Below are positions 33,001-40,801 of a stretch of 64,000 nt of DNA, piece after piece; position 1 is the first letter of the stretch; the number at the start of each line of letters is the position of its first letter. The stretch comes from a bacterium (lineage in GTDB: Bacteria > Chloroflexota > Dormibacteria > Dormibacterales > Dormibacteraceae), in assembly GCA_004299235.1 (NCBI GenBank), contig SCQL01000031.1, positions 330,164 through 394,163 on the forward strand, written 5' to 3'. The notes under the pieces were generated by a model. The model saw nothing but the letters and a program-made list of their open reading frames with translations. It ran no database searches and had not been told where the DNA came from. The position numbers and the translations under genes were made by a program.

Positions 33001-33942
33001 ATGCCACTCGATTTGCAGGCCGCCGCCACTGAATACCTCGGCTGGCTTCAACTGGAAGCGAACCGCAGCCCGAACACGGTCCGGGCCTACGGGTCCGAGC
33101 TGCGAAAGCTGATCGGTTTTCTGGCCGGCCACGAACACTCGCTCTCGCTCGACCAACTTCGGCACGACGACCTGCGCGCCTATCAGCGCCACCTGGCGGG
33201 CCGGTTGAAGAGCCCGGCGTCACGCGCTCGCGCGCTCGTCGCCATCCGCTCGTGGTTGCGCTGGATCGCGAAGGAGGGACTCATCGAGCGGGACCTGTCC
33301 AACGGCATCACGCTCCCCAAGCTCGAGCAGCGCCTGCCCAAGCCGATCGACCCGGATGAGCTGGCACGGCTGCTCGCGGCCCTGCCGACCGAGACCGTGC
33401 ACGAGAAGCGCGACCGCGCGCTGGTCCAGTTCCTGGTCAGCACCGGATGCCGTATTTCCGAGGCGCTGGCGCTCGATCGCACCGACTTCCCGCGCTCTGG
33501 CAACAGGCTGGTGGTCACAGGCAAAGGTGCCAAGCAGCGCGCGGTCTATCTCACCGCCGACGCGCGGACGGCGCTCGAGGGCTACCTGGCGGTGCGCGAC
33601 GACGCTTGCCTGGCGCTTTTCGTCAACTTCGACCGGTCCGCGGCCGACGACGGCGGCCGGCGGCTGACCGCGGCGGGTGCGCGCTACATCGTGCGCCGCA
33701 TTCGACGCGAGCTCGGCGCCTGGTCGTTCAAGTCGCCGCACGTGGCGCGACACACTGCCGCCACGACCCTGCTCGAGGTGACTGGAGGTGATGTGCGCCT
33801 GGTCCAGGAGGTCCTGGGCCACGCCAACCTCAACACCCTGCAGGGTTACACCAAGATCGTCGACAGCCGCAAGCAGGAAGCGTACCGCCGCTACCAGGAG
33901 TTCCTGGACGAGAAGAAGAAAGCGGGCCCCCAGTCACTGTGA
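33001..33942 (+). CDS. Tyrosine recombinase, XerC/XerD-like
   Basis: 313 residues from ATG 33001, the length of Xer recombinases. The N-terminal core-binding SAM-like domain reads TEYLGWLQLEANRSPNTVRAYGSEL; catalytic residues visible are Arg in STGCRISEALAL, Lys in VTGKGAKQRAVYL, the H-x-x-R-H of SPHVARHTAAT, then His in LGHANLNTLQ and the nucleophile Tyr in GYTKI. Could be the chromosome dimer-resolution Xer or an integrase of the adjacent AbiE-bearing segment. No dif-like site was recognised nearby. Confidence 0.9.
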   Translation: MPLDLQAAATEYLGWLQLEANRSPNTVRAYGSELRKLIGFLAGHEHSLSLDQLRHDDLRAYQRHLAGRLKSPASRARALVAIRSWLRWIAKEGLIERDLSNGITLPKLEQRLPKPIDPDELARLLAALPTETVHEKRDRALVQFLVSTGCRISEALALDRTDFPRSGNRLVVTGKGAKQRAVYLTADARTALEGYLAVRDDACLALFVNFDRSAADDGGRRLTAAGARYIVRRIRRELGAWSFKSPHVARHTAATTLLEVTGGDVRLVQEVLGHANLNTLQGYTKIVDSRKQEAYRRYQEFLDEKKKAGPQSL

Positions 33943-34063
33943 GCACGCTGCACGCCACTGAGGGTTAAGGCCGCGCGGCCAGAACACGTTGGCGCACTGC
34001 CAACGGAGCCGCTCGACATCGAAGACTGACCGGTCACCGGGGATGAATCGGCGGTGTCGTGCA

Positions 34064-34092
34064 TTGCCCGGAACCCTACAAAAGTGTATGGT
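34064..34092 (+). promoter_or_regulatory. Promoter of the AbiE operon
   Basis: TTGCCC (34064-34069), a 17 bp spacer and TATGGT (34087-34092) form a recognisable promoter, 20 bp upstream of the ATG. The spacer holds TACA-AAAG-TGTA, an inverted repeat that could be the site of AbiEi autorepression, as reported for AbiE systems. The classical -35/-10 layout with a leader contrasts with the leaderless starts of the core genes. Confidence 0.45.
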
Positions 34093-34112
34093 AGCAGCGA
34101 ACAGACGACACC

Positions 34113-34856
34113 ATGGCATGCTCCGAAGTTCCCGACTGGTACCTTTCGCGGCGAATCGCCGTCGTCGACCTGGGCTCCGCAACATGGCGCAAGGCCCGAG
34201 CTGAGGTCGTACCGCCGGGCTACGCCGCCGACGAATGTTTGCGCCGACTGGCTAAGGCCGGGAAAGTCCGACGGATCGGCCGTGGACTGTATGTCCTTAT
34301 CGATCCGGTGCGCGAGACCCCGCCCATCGCAATAGCCAGCACTCTGTTTGCAGACGAGCCGCACTACGTGACCACCGACGCGGCTCTTGCCTTTCACGGG
34401 GTTATCGACCAGCCAATCCGACAGATCGCGGTCGTGCTTACTCACAGCCGACGCGCGATCGACGCCGGTCCAGCAGTGGTTCGACCGGTCACGATGAGGG
34501 CGGATCGATTCACAACTTCAGATGCCTACGACACCACCACTGAGGGCTTCAAGATCAGGGTGGCAACCCGCGATCAAGCCGTGGTCGACGCCCTGACAGA
34601 ACCCGCCTGGATGGTGCATGGAGACCTCCTCGCCGAGGTGTTGGCCACATTCACCGTCGATGAGATTGAACGCACGGCATCCGCCGCAACGGCCCGGTCT
34701 AAGGCAGCCGCGCAACGCTTGGGTTACCTGCTCGAGGATGCCGGCCGCCCGGTGGCCGATTCGCTTGCGAGCCTCCGCCCGGTGCGGGCCGTCCGGCTAC
34801 GGCCCGGTCATCGGACCGGTGGACCGTACTCGACGCGTTGGCGCGTGTATGGCTGA
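34113..34856 (+). CDS. AbiEi-like antitoxin/transcriptional regulator
   Basis: 247 residues. The N-terminal winged helix has CLRRLAKAGKVRRIGRGLYVLID, then a central domain TLFADEPHYVTTDAALAFHGVIDQPI and a C-terminal part VDALTEPAWMVHGDLLAEVL, the pattern of AbiEi_4/COG5340 proteins. These repress their own operon and neutralise the AbiEii nucleotidyltransferase. The stop overlaps the toxin's start by 8 bp. Plausibly an abortive-infection (type IV toxin-antitoxin) module next to a recombinase. Confidence 0.85.
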   Translation: MACSEVPDWYLSRRIAVVDLGSATWRKARAEVVPPGYAADECLRRLAKAGKVRRIGRGLYVLIDPVRETPPIAIASTLFADEPHYVTTDAALAFHGVIDQPIRQIAVVLTHSRRAIDAGPAVVRPVTMRADRFTTSDAYDTTTEGFKIRVATRDQAVVDALTEPAWMVHGDLLAEVLATFTVDEIERTASAATARSKAAAQRLGYLLEDAGRPVADSLASLRPVRAVRLRPGHRTGGPYSTRWRVYG

Positions 34857-35670
34857 CTCACGCGACCAAGAACAGATCGCGGCCGACTACAGGCGCGCCC
34901 GCGCAGCCCGCGATGTGAATGCGATGCGGCGCTTTCAGAACGAAGAAGCGTGCTTTGTCTTGCTGGCCATCCTCGAGCGCCTCGCCACCGAGAAATCGAG
35001 CTTTATCCACGGCGTCGCACTCAAGGGCGGAATCCTGATGGCCGGCGAACTCCATTCGCCACGATCGTCCGCTGACATCGATGCCACGACCGGACACATG
35101 CAGCGGCTCGAGGCCGATCAGGTGATCGGCGACCTGCGGCGCGCTGGTCGTGCATTCAACGTGCGACCGGACGGGGAGCCGGAGCGCACCCCTGGAGGTC
35201 TGATCGTCCACTTTCGATTCGACTCGATCACCGATGCGGGTTCGGCCAAACTCGAGGTCAGCGTTCGCGAGGACCTCATCTTTGCAGTCCGCGACGCCTT
35301 CTTCGACGTGTCCGCATTCGGGCTGTCGCCGTTTGAGGTGCCTGCCGTGGCCCAAGTGGAGCTGGTCGCGGAGAAGATCCGTACCGTAGTCCAGCGGGCT
35401 CAACCTCGGGATCTGTTCGACCTGAGGTTCTACCTGGTTCAGTCGGGTTGGCATCTCGACGCGGGAGACCTACGAAAAGCCGTCGATGCCAAACTCGCAC
35501 TTACTCGATACCGTCGTTGGCGCGCTGGACTGTGGCGCAATAACATCGCCGCCATCGAGAAGGCTTGGGACGAGAACCTTCTCTCGTGGATTGATCCAAA
35601 CCAGCTGCCGCCATTCGACACCGCCCTCGAGGAGGTCGACCGACGACTACGCGAACTGCACCTGGATTGA
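34849..35670 (+). CDS. AbiEii-like nucleotidyltransferase toxin
   Basis: 273 residues from ATG 34849. The AbiEii/Nucleotidyl transferase motifs are LKGGILM (G-G) near residue 60, SPRSSADIDAT (the D-x-D metal pair) near 74, and VELVAEKIRTVVQRAQPRDLFDLRFYL, where Lys and Asp define the C-terminal motif. The family transfers nucleotides to an acceptor, in AbiEii/MenT relatives tRNA, arresting growth. It is longer than minimal MenT toxins and ends in an accessory helical tail. Paired with the upstream antitoxin gene. Confidence 0.85.
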   Translation: MADSRDQEQIAADYRRARAARDVNAMRRFQNEEACFVLLAILERLATEKSSFIHGVALKGGILMAGELHSPRSSADIDATTGHMQRLEADQVIGDLRRAGRAFNVRPDGEPERTPGGLIVHFRFDSITDAGSAKLEVSVREDLIFAVRDAFFDVSAFGLSPFEVPAVAQVELVAEKIRTVVQRAQPRDLFDLRFYLVQSGWHLDAGDLRKAVDAKLALTRYRRWRAGLWRNNIAAIEKAWDENLLSWIDPNQLPPFDTALEEVDRRLRELHLD

Positions 35671-35690
35671 GGCTGCGCGGCGCCTGAGAG

Positions 35691-35871
35691 CGATCTGGTT
35701 GTCACGAGATCCGTTACAGACCGATCTGGTTACTACACGACCTCATGCGGTCCAGGTTCCACAAACCGATCTGGTTGGAGCATGCAGCGGGAACCAGATC
35801 TAGGCAAAGGAAAGGCCGGAATCGTATTCGAATCCGGCCTGGTAAGGCTTCTACTCGTCCTCGATCTGGTT
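35691..35871. repeat. Cluster of short CGATCTGGTT repeats
   Basis: CGATCTGGTT occurs at 35691-35700, 35722-35731 and 35767-35776 in direct orientation, an inverted partial copy AACCAGATC at 35792-35800, and another direct copy at 35862-35871 inside the end of the next gene. Spacing (31, 45 bp) is irregular. Chance seems unlikely in 180 bp. They could be protein-binding sites or debris of a small mobile element; no ORF lies between 35671 and 35850. Confidence 0.55.
35813..35840 (-). terminator. Rho-independent terminator of the 35851 gene
   Basis: Stem AGGCCGGA/TCCGGCCT with a 12 nt loop begins 10 bp beyond the stop of the minus-strand gene. On the minus strand the stem is followed by TTCCTTTG. 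The stem is GC-rich and strong. Confidence 0.6.
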
Positions 35872-36186
35872 GAACATCAGGCTGTCCTGGATCTCGTAGA
35901 GGGCGTCCATCGCCTCCATCACCGAGGCTGGCTTGGCCTGCGCCAGGACGATGACCTCCGGCGAGTCCTCGATCACCTTGTTGATCGCGACCGAGAGCAC
36001 CGGCGGCATCTGCCGCTGGTCGGCGAGATTCAGCATCTCGAGCTCGTTCAGGAGCTTGTCGATGTGGTGCATCTTGTTCCGCCGCGCATACTTGGCCCGC
36101 TGGACGCGACGCTCGCGTGCAGTCATGTGCTCGATGGCGCGGCTGGCCTGCTTGATCATGGTCACGGTTCTTTTCTCCTCAGCCAT
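35851..36186 (-). CDS. Conserved small protein of unknown function
   Basis: 111 residues from ATG 36186. Basic N-terminus (RERRVQRAKYARRNKMHH) then an acidic C-terminus (NKVIEDSPEVIVLAQAKPASVMEAMDALYEIQDSLMF). No motif identified. A consensus promoter overlaps the ATG: TTGACA (36212-36207), 16 bp, TAAAAT (36190-36185), so transcription would begin inside the ORF. A likely real start is GTG 36165-36163 with GAGGAG 9 nt upstream, giving a 104-residue protein. Divergent from the SufR-like gene. Confidence 0.65.
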   Translation of the reverse strand: MAEEKRTVTMIKQASRAIEHMTARERRVQRAKYARRNKMHHIDKLLNELEMLNLADQRQMPPVLSVAINKVIEDSPEVIVLAQAKPASVMEAMDALYEIQDSLMFNQIEDE

Positions 36187-36248
36187 TTTAAGGCCTCACA
36201 GCCTTTTGTCAAGGACCATATGTAATAAATGCCCAAGGGTGTGGTAGC

Positions 36249-36911
36249 ATGGCGCGCCAGCGAGCGGATGAGCCCAACATGATCGCCGGCCATTCGACCC
36301 GCATGGAAGTCCTGGAGCTGCTCCGGCGCAGGGGCCGCTGTAGCGCCGAGACCATGGCCGCGGACCTTGGCGTGACGCCCAACGCGGTGCGCCAGCACCT
36401 GACCAACCTCGAGCGAGACGGTTTCGTCGTCAGCCACCCCGAGCGGAGCCGCCGCGGGCGGCCGGCCCTCCTCTTCTCGCTGACGGAGCGCGCCGACTCG
36501 GTCTTTCCCAAGCGCTACGGCCAGCTCGCGACCATGGTGCTGCAGGAGGTCCAGGAGATGGGCGGCCCAGCGGCCCTCGACGAGGTCTTCGAGCGCGTCG
36601 CCACCCGGCACGCGGCCGCAATCGCGCCCGACCTCCACGGCCTCGAATTTGACGAGAAGCTGCGCCGGGTGGTGGCGTGGATCGGGCGGGCCGGGACGCT
36701 CGCCGAGCAGACCGAGACTGCGGAAGGAGTTAAGGTGATGATTCACAACTGCCCCTTCCGCAACACCGCGCTCAAGTTCCCCCAGGTCTGCGCCATCACG
36801 CCCCACCTCATGTCGCAGCTGCTGGGCACAGCGGTCTCGCAGTCGGACTCCATCCACCGTCACGACCCCTACTGCTCGTTTGTCGTCCAGCGGCCTTCCG
36901 GCGCTCAGTAG
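36249..36911 (+). CDS. Winged-HTH regulator, SufR-like
   Basis: 220 residues. N-terminal winged HTH: RMEVLELLRRRGRCSAETMAADLGVTPNAVRQHLTNLERDGFVV, with the wing RSRRGRPALLFSLT. The C-terminal part has NCPFR, then a Cys 13 residues on (QVCAIT), then a Cys 28 further (DPYCSF), a C-x12-C-x27-C array like the Fe-S-binding tail of SufR/ArsR-type repressors that control suf (Fe-S cluster) genes. No suf genes are in the window. The end overlaps the NAD(P)HX epimerase start by 32 bp. Confidence 0.85.
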   Translation: MARQRADEPNMIAGHSTRMEVLELLRRRGRCSAETMAADLGVTPNAVRQHLTNLERDGFVVSHPERSRRGRPALLFSLTERADSVFPKRYGQLATMVLQEVQEMGGPAALDEVFERVATRHAAAIAPDLHGLEFDEKLRRVVAWIGRAGTLAEQTETAEGVKVMIHNCPFRNTALKFPQVCAITPHLMSQLLGTAVSQSDSIHRHDPYCSFVVQRPSGAQ

Positions 36912-37572
36912 CCGGCAAGTCAAGGAGGTCGACGCGCTCGCGTGGGAGCGCTTCGGCATCTCGGTCGACTGGTTGATGGAGGCGGCCGGCTGGCAGGTCG
37001 CGCGGTCTTGCCCGGTGCCGGCGGCCGTCGTCTGCGGCGTCGGCAACAACGCCGGTGACGGCCTGGCGGCCGCCCGTCACCTGCACCGCTGGGGCAGGCT
37101 CGCGAGCGTCTGCTGCGTCGATACGGGCCGGTTGCGCGAGGCCGCCGGCCGGGAGCTCGAAAGCCTGCGCAGGATCGGGGTCGCCGTCTCCGGCGAGCTC
37201 CGGCTCGATGGCGCTGAGATGGTCGTCGACGCCATCTTCGGGACCGGGCTCTCCCGGCCGCCGGAAGGCCGTTTTGCCGCCTGCATCGAGGCGATCAACG
37301 CATCGGGTCTGCCGGTGCTTGCGGTCGACCTGCCGTCGGGGCTCGACGCCGACTCCGGCGTCGCCTACGCTCCAACTGTGAAGGCTTCGACGACGGTCAC
37401 GCTCGGGCTGCCCAAACCCGGCCTACTCAAGGGAGACGGCCCCGGACTCGCGGGCGAGGTCTGGGTGGCGGATATCGGCGTTCCGTTCGAGGCCTACGCC
37501 GCGCTGGGATTGGATGTCCCGCCTCACCTCTTCTCGGCCCAGGATCGGGTGCGTTTGGACGCGATCCGATGA
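36880..37572 (+). CDS. nnrE: NAD(P)H-hydrate epimerase (YjeF N-terminal domain)
   Basis: 230 residues from TTG 36880. Motifs are GNNAGDGLAAARHL (nucleotide-binding loop), FGTGLSRPP and VDLPSGLDADSG. It interconverts the R and S hydrates of NAD(P)H so a dehydratase can repair them; the dehydratase (YjeF C-terminal) part is absent, so a partner is expected elsewhere. The start lies within the previous gene's end and the stop overlaps the next start (ATGA), so all three may be cotranscribed. Confidence 0.88.
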   Translation: MSSSGLPALSSRQVKEVDALAWERFGISVDWLMEAAGWQVARSCPVPAAVVCGVGNNAGDGLAAARHLHRWGRLASVCCVDTGRLREAAGRELESLRRIGVAVSGELRLDGAEMVVDAIFGTGLSRPPEGRFAACIEAINASGLPVLAVDLPSGLDADSGVAYAPTVKASTTVTLGLPKPGLLKGDGPGLAGEVWVADIGVPFEAYAALGLDVPPHLFSAQDRVRLDAIR

Positions 37573-38537
37573 CCCGCGAGGTGGTTTGGGATCGGGGCGT
37601 CTCGCTCCCCGGACACCGGCTGTGGCTCGATCCGCTGGTGGTGCGCACGTTCGCCTTCATCTCGCACGCCCACACCGACCACGCACGCCGGCACAAAGAG
37701 GCGCTGCTGACACCCCAGACGCTGGCCCTGATCCCCGAAGCCCGCCGGCCGCGCGGGTGGCGGATGCTCGGCTACCGGGAGCCGATGCGGCGCGGACAGG
37801 CCACCGTCACGCTTTACCCGGCGGGCCACATGCTCGGATCGGCACAGCTTTGCTTCGAGCACGCCGGGACGAGCCTGCTGTACACGGGCGACATCAAGCT
37901 GCGCCAGCCGGGCGGGGACGCGCCCACTTTCGTGCCCAGGACGGACGTGCTGGTGCTCGAGAGCACGTACGGGCGGCCGCACTTCCGCTTTGGCGACCCG
38001 GACTCGACTGTCGAAGCCATGGCGCGATGGTGCCGCCGAGCGATCGACAGCCGCGTGACGCCGGTGCTGCTGTGCCACGCGCTCGGCAAGGCCGAGGAGG
38101 TCATGCTCGCGCTGTCGCCTTATGGCTTCACGTTCGCGCTGGAGAAGCGATGCGCGCCGTATGCGCGCGAGTACGCGACGGCCGGGCGGCCGCTGCCCCA
38201 ATGGGTGGAGCTGGATGGGCAGGCCGAGCCCGGGCGTGTGGTGATCGCACCGCCCGCGGGCAAAGACGAGGTCCGCAGGCTCGATCGCTACCGGACGGCG
38301 CTGGTGTCCGGATGGGCGAAGGACGCCGAGTTCGCCCGCCTCTTCGGCGCGGACGCCACCTTCGATTTGTCCGACCACTGCGACTTCGATGAGCTGATGG
38401 AGGTCGTCGAGCGTTCAGGCGCCGACCAGGTCTACACGGTGCACGGCTACACCGAGGACCTCGCGCGTCACCTGCGCAAGCGCGGCATCCGGGCCTCAGC
38501 CCTCGAGGCGACTGAACAGCTGGCTCTCGCGCTCTAG
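37569..38537 (+). CDS. Ligase-associated DNA exonuclease (MBL fold, COG1236-like)
   Basis: 322 residues. Metallo-beta-lactamase/beta-CASP-type motifs: SHAHTDH near residue 32, GHMLGSAQL, TGDIKLRQPG, LESTYGRPHF and SDHCDFDEL; the C-terminus VYTVHGYTEDLARHLRKRG is typical of ligase-associated exonucleases. These act with an ATP-dependent ligase (here at 39146) in a DNA-damage response module. Overlaps the epimerase stop. Orientation (plus) is shared with the ligase, though two minus-strand genes lie between. Confidence 0.85.
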   Translation: MTREVVWDRGVSLPGHRLWLDPLVVRTFAFISHAHTDHARRHKEALLTPQTLALIPEARRPRGWRMLGYREPMRRGQATVTLYPAGHMLGSAQLCFEHAGTSLLYTGDIKLRQPGGDAPTFVPRTDVLVLESTYGRPHFRFGDPDSTVEAMARWCRRAIDSRVTPVLLCHALGKAEEVMLALSPYGFTFALEKRCAPYAREYATAGRPLPQWVELDGQAEPGRVVIAPPAGKDEVRRLDRYRTALVSGWAKDAEFARLFGADATFDLSDHCDFDELMEVVERSGADQVYTVHGYTEDLARHLRKRGIRASALEATEQLALAL

Positions 38538-38548
38538 GGGCCGGAGAC

Positions 38549-38905
38549 TCAGCGCAAAGCCCAACCGGAGCGCAGGACCGCCCGGCGCAGGTCGGCGTCG
38601 ACCGCCGCCGCGTCGCTGAGCCCGGTCAGCAGCAGGTCGACCCATGCGGTCAGGTCGACCGGAGGCACCAGTTCCAACCCTTCGCTCTTGACCCTGGCGC
38701 GAAAGCTCCTGCCTGCGGCTTCGATCATCACCTCGGTGATCGGGCCGCGGTTGAGATGACCGCGCTTGACCTTGGCGATCGGGACCCGCTCGACGAGGTA
38801 GTCGAGCAGCTCGGTCGAATCCCGCTCTTCACTCGTGGGCACGTGGCAGAAGACGCAGGCGCCCTCGAGCGGTAGAGTTGGCGCCCCGCAGACGGAGCAG
38901 TTCAA
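38549..38905 (-). CDS. Zinc-ribbon protein of unknown function
   Basis: 118 residues from TTG 38905, whose TTGA overlaps the upstream gene's stop. N-terminal CSVCG and CVFC form a zinc-ribbon (C-x2-C, 12 residues, C-x2-C). The rest is a mixed alpha/beta region (HLNRGPITEVMIEAAGRSFRARVKSEGLELV). Coupled to a 70-residue Cys-rich protein. Function unknown. Confidence 0.6.
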   Translation of the reverse strand: MNCSVCGAPTLPLEGACVFCHVPTSEERDSTELLDYLVERVPIAKVKRGHLNRGPITEVMIEAAGRSFRARVKSEGLELVPPVDLTAWVDLLLTGLSDAAAVDADLRRAVLRSGWALR

Positions 38906-39114
38906 TCCGTGTAGCGCGTGATCGATTGGTCCTCACGCCGCTTCTCGGACCGGTACAGGGGGCAGTCTTCGAAGTTGCGGACGCAGATGGGCGGGCTGTC
39001 GCTCAACGCGTACTTGCGCTTCGAGCGCCGGTCGACATGACAGTCGAATCGATAGATGCGCAGCACCGAGCGCCGTTCCTTCAGGTATTCCTCGAGAAAC
39101 GGACAGCGACGCAT
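38902..39114 (-). CDS. Small Cys-containing protein
   Basis: 70 residues from ATG 39114. Contains four Cys: MRRCPFL, FDCHV, PPICVRNFEDCPLY. The arrangement could bind a metal or Fe-S cluster, but no family is recognised. The ATG is 8 nt after TATCGT of the shared divergent promoter. First gene of a two-gene operon with the zinc-ribbon protein. Confidence 0.6.
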   Translation of the reverse strand: MRRCPFLEEYLKERRSVLRIYRFDCHVDRRSKRKYALSDSPPICVRNFEDCPLYRSEKRREDQSITRYTD

Positions 39115-39121
39115 CGAGAAT

Positions 39122-39128
39122 TACGATA
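39122..39128. promoter_or_regulatory. Symmetric bidirectional -10 element between Cys protein and DNA ligase genes
   Basis: TACGATA gives TATCGT on the minus strand, 8 nt before ATG 39114, and TACGAT on the plus strand, 18 nt before ligase ATG 39146. On the plus side a GTG 8 nt after the -10 opens a 5-codon frame overlapping the ligase ATG. Confidence 0.55.
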
Positions 39129-39145
39129 GGCCACCGTGCTCGGAC

Positions 39146-40801
39146 ATGCTTGATTTCGCGCGAGCCGCCGCGGCGGTCGGAGCCACCTCCGCCACGCTCG
39201 AGAAGACACGCCTCCTCGCCGCCTACCTGCGAACCCTCGACCCCGACGACCTCCGACGGGCCGCGGTGTTCCTGACCGGGCGTGCTTTCAGCCCATCCCA
39301 GCGACGCACGCTCGGACTCGGCTGGTCGGCCGTGAGCAAGGTGGTGTCGAGGATTTCGGGCCGAGCGCCCGAGGAGCTCGACTTGCTGTTTCAAAAGCAC
39401 TCCGACCTCGGTGACTGGGCGGGCGAGGCGCTCACCGGCCGGACTCAGCCGGTTCACGTGTCGCTGGAGGAGGTGGCGGGAACGCTCGAATCGATCCGGA
39501 CCGCGCGCGGGGGGGCGAAAACCGCGCCTCTCGAGCACCTCGTTCGACGGCTCGATCCGGAGGCGGCGAGGTTCCTGATCAAGATCATCGCGGGCGAGCT
39601 GCGCATCGGCTTGAGCGAGGGCCTGGTGGAGGCCGCGGTCGCCGAAGCGTTCGCGGTCCCGATCACGCAGGTCAAGCGCGTCCATCTCATCACCGGCGAC
39701 ATCGGCGAGACGGCGGTGCGGTGCAAGCTTGGAACGCTCGATACCACCGCGGTCACCCTGTTCCAGCCGGTGCGCTTCATGCTCGCCAGCCCCGTCGAGA
39801 CCGCCGCCGAGGCCTTCGACCGGATGGGCGCGGACAGGGTTTGGACGGAGGAGAAGTACGACGGCGTCCGCTGCCAGCTCCATCGCCAGGGCGCTCGGGT
39901 CGAGCTCTTCTCGCGTGACCTGAAGGAGACGACCACCGCGTTCCCGGAGCTGGCGGAGAAGGCTCAGAGCATCGGCCACGACGTCCTCCTCGACGGCGAG
40001 GTGCTGGCACACCGCGCCGGTCGTGTGCTGCGCTTCTTCGAGCTCCAGCACCGCCTGGGCCGCAAGCAGGTGGCGGCCGAGCTGAGGCGCGAGGTGCCTG
40101 TGGCGCTGGTGATCTTCGACCTGCTGTGGCTCGACGGCCGCTCACTGCTGGACGAGCCGCTCGACCGGCGCCGCAAGCTGCTCGAGAGCTTGGGGGTTGA
40201 GCATCCCTTCCTCCTGGCCAGGGTGGAGGAGGCGACCGGCCCCGAAGACCTCGAGCGGATCTTCGCCGAGACTCGCGCGCGGGGCAACGAAGGGTTGATG
40301 GTCAAGGACCCGCTGAGCCCTTACACGCCGGGGCGCCGCGGGCTGGCCTGGCTGAAGCTGAAGCGGCCGCTGGCGACACTCGACGTGGTCGTGACCGCGG
40401 TCGAGTGGGGACACGGCAAACGCAAGGGGGTTCTCTCCGACTACACGTTCGCGGTCAAGGACGCCGGCGCCGACCGCCTCGTCAACGTCGGCAAGGCTTA
40501 CACCGGCCTCACCGACGCCGAGATCGCCACCATGACCGAGCGGTTCCTCGCCCTCACCATCGAAAACCTCGGCCGAGCGCGCGTGGTGCGCCCCGAAGTC
40601 GTGCTCGAGGTCGCATTCGATTCCATCCAGCACTCGGGCCGCCACCTGAGCGGCTATGCGCTTCGCTTTCCGCGCATCGTCCGCATCCGCGACGACAAGC
40701 CGGTGGAGGAGATCGACACGCTCGAGCGCGTCGCCGAGCTGTATGACCGCTATTTCGGGGAGAAGACCGAGGTCTCGCTGTCGGAGGTCGCAGAGACATG
40801 A
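39146..40801 (+). CDS. lig: ATP-dependent DNA ligase
   Basis: 551 residues. Adenylation motif I EEKYDGVR (Lys about residue 237), followed by FSRDL (III), LDGEVLA (IIIa), EGLMVKDP (IV) and WLKLKR (V). The N-terminal DNA-binding domain (LLAAYLRTLDPDDLRRAAVFLTG...) and C-terminal OB fold are present. Related to archaeal/LigB-type ligases used in repair, often paired with the exonuclease found upstream. ATG 39146 is 18 nt after TACGAT, so a leader of about 11 nt is inferred. The next gene overlaps by 4 bp. Confidence 0.95.
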   Translation: MLDFARAAAAVGATSATLEKTRLLAAYLRTLDPDDLRRAAVFLTGRAFSPSQRRTLGLGWSAVSKVVSRISGRAPEELDLLFQKHSDLGDWAGEALTGRTQPVHVSLEEVAGTLESIRTARGGAKTAPLEHLVRRLDPEAARFLIKIIAGELRIGLSEGLVEAAVAEAFAVPITQVKRVHLITGDIGETAVRCKLGTLDTTAVTLFQPVRFMLASPVETAAEAFDRMGADRVWTEEKYDGVRCQLHRQGARVELFSRDLKETTTAFPELAEKAQSIGHDVLLDGEVLAHRAGRVLRFFELQHRLGRKQVAAELRREVPVALVIFDLLWLDGRSLLDEPLDRRRKLLESLGVEHPFLLARVEEATGPEDLERIFAETRARGNEGLMVKDPLSPYTPGRRGLAWLKLKRPLATLDVVVTAVEWGHGKRKGVLSDYTFAVKDAGADRLVNVGKAYTGLTDAEIATMTERFLALTIENLGRARVVRPEVVLEVAFDSIQHSGRHLSGYALRFPRIVRIRDDKPVEEIDTLERVAELYDRYFGEKTEVSLSEVAET

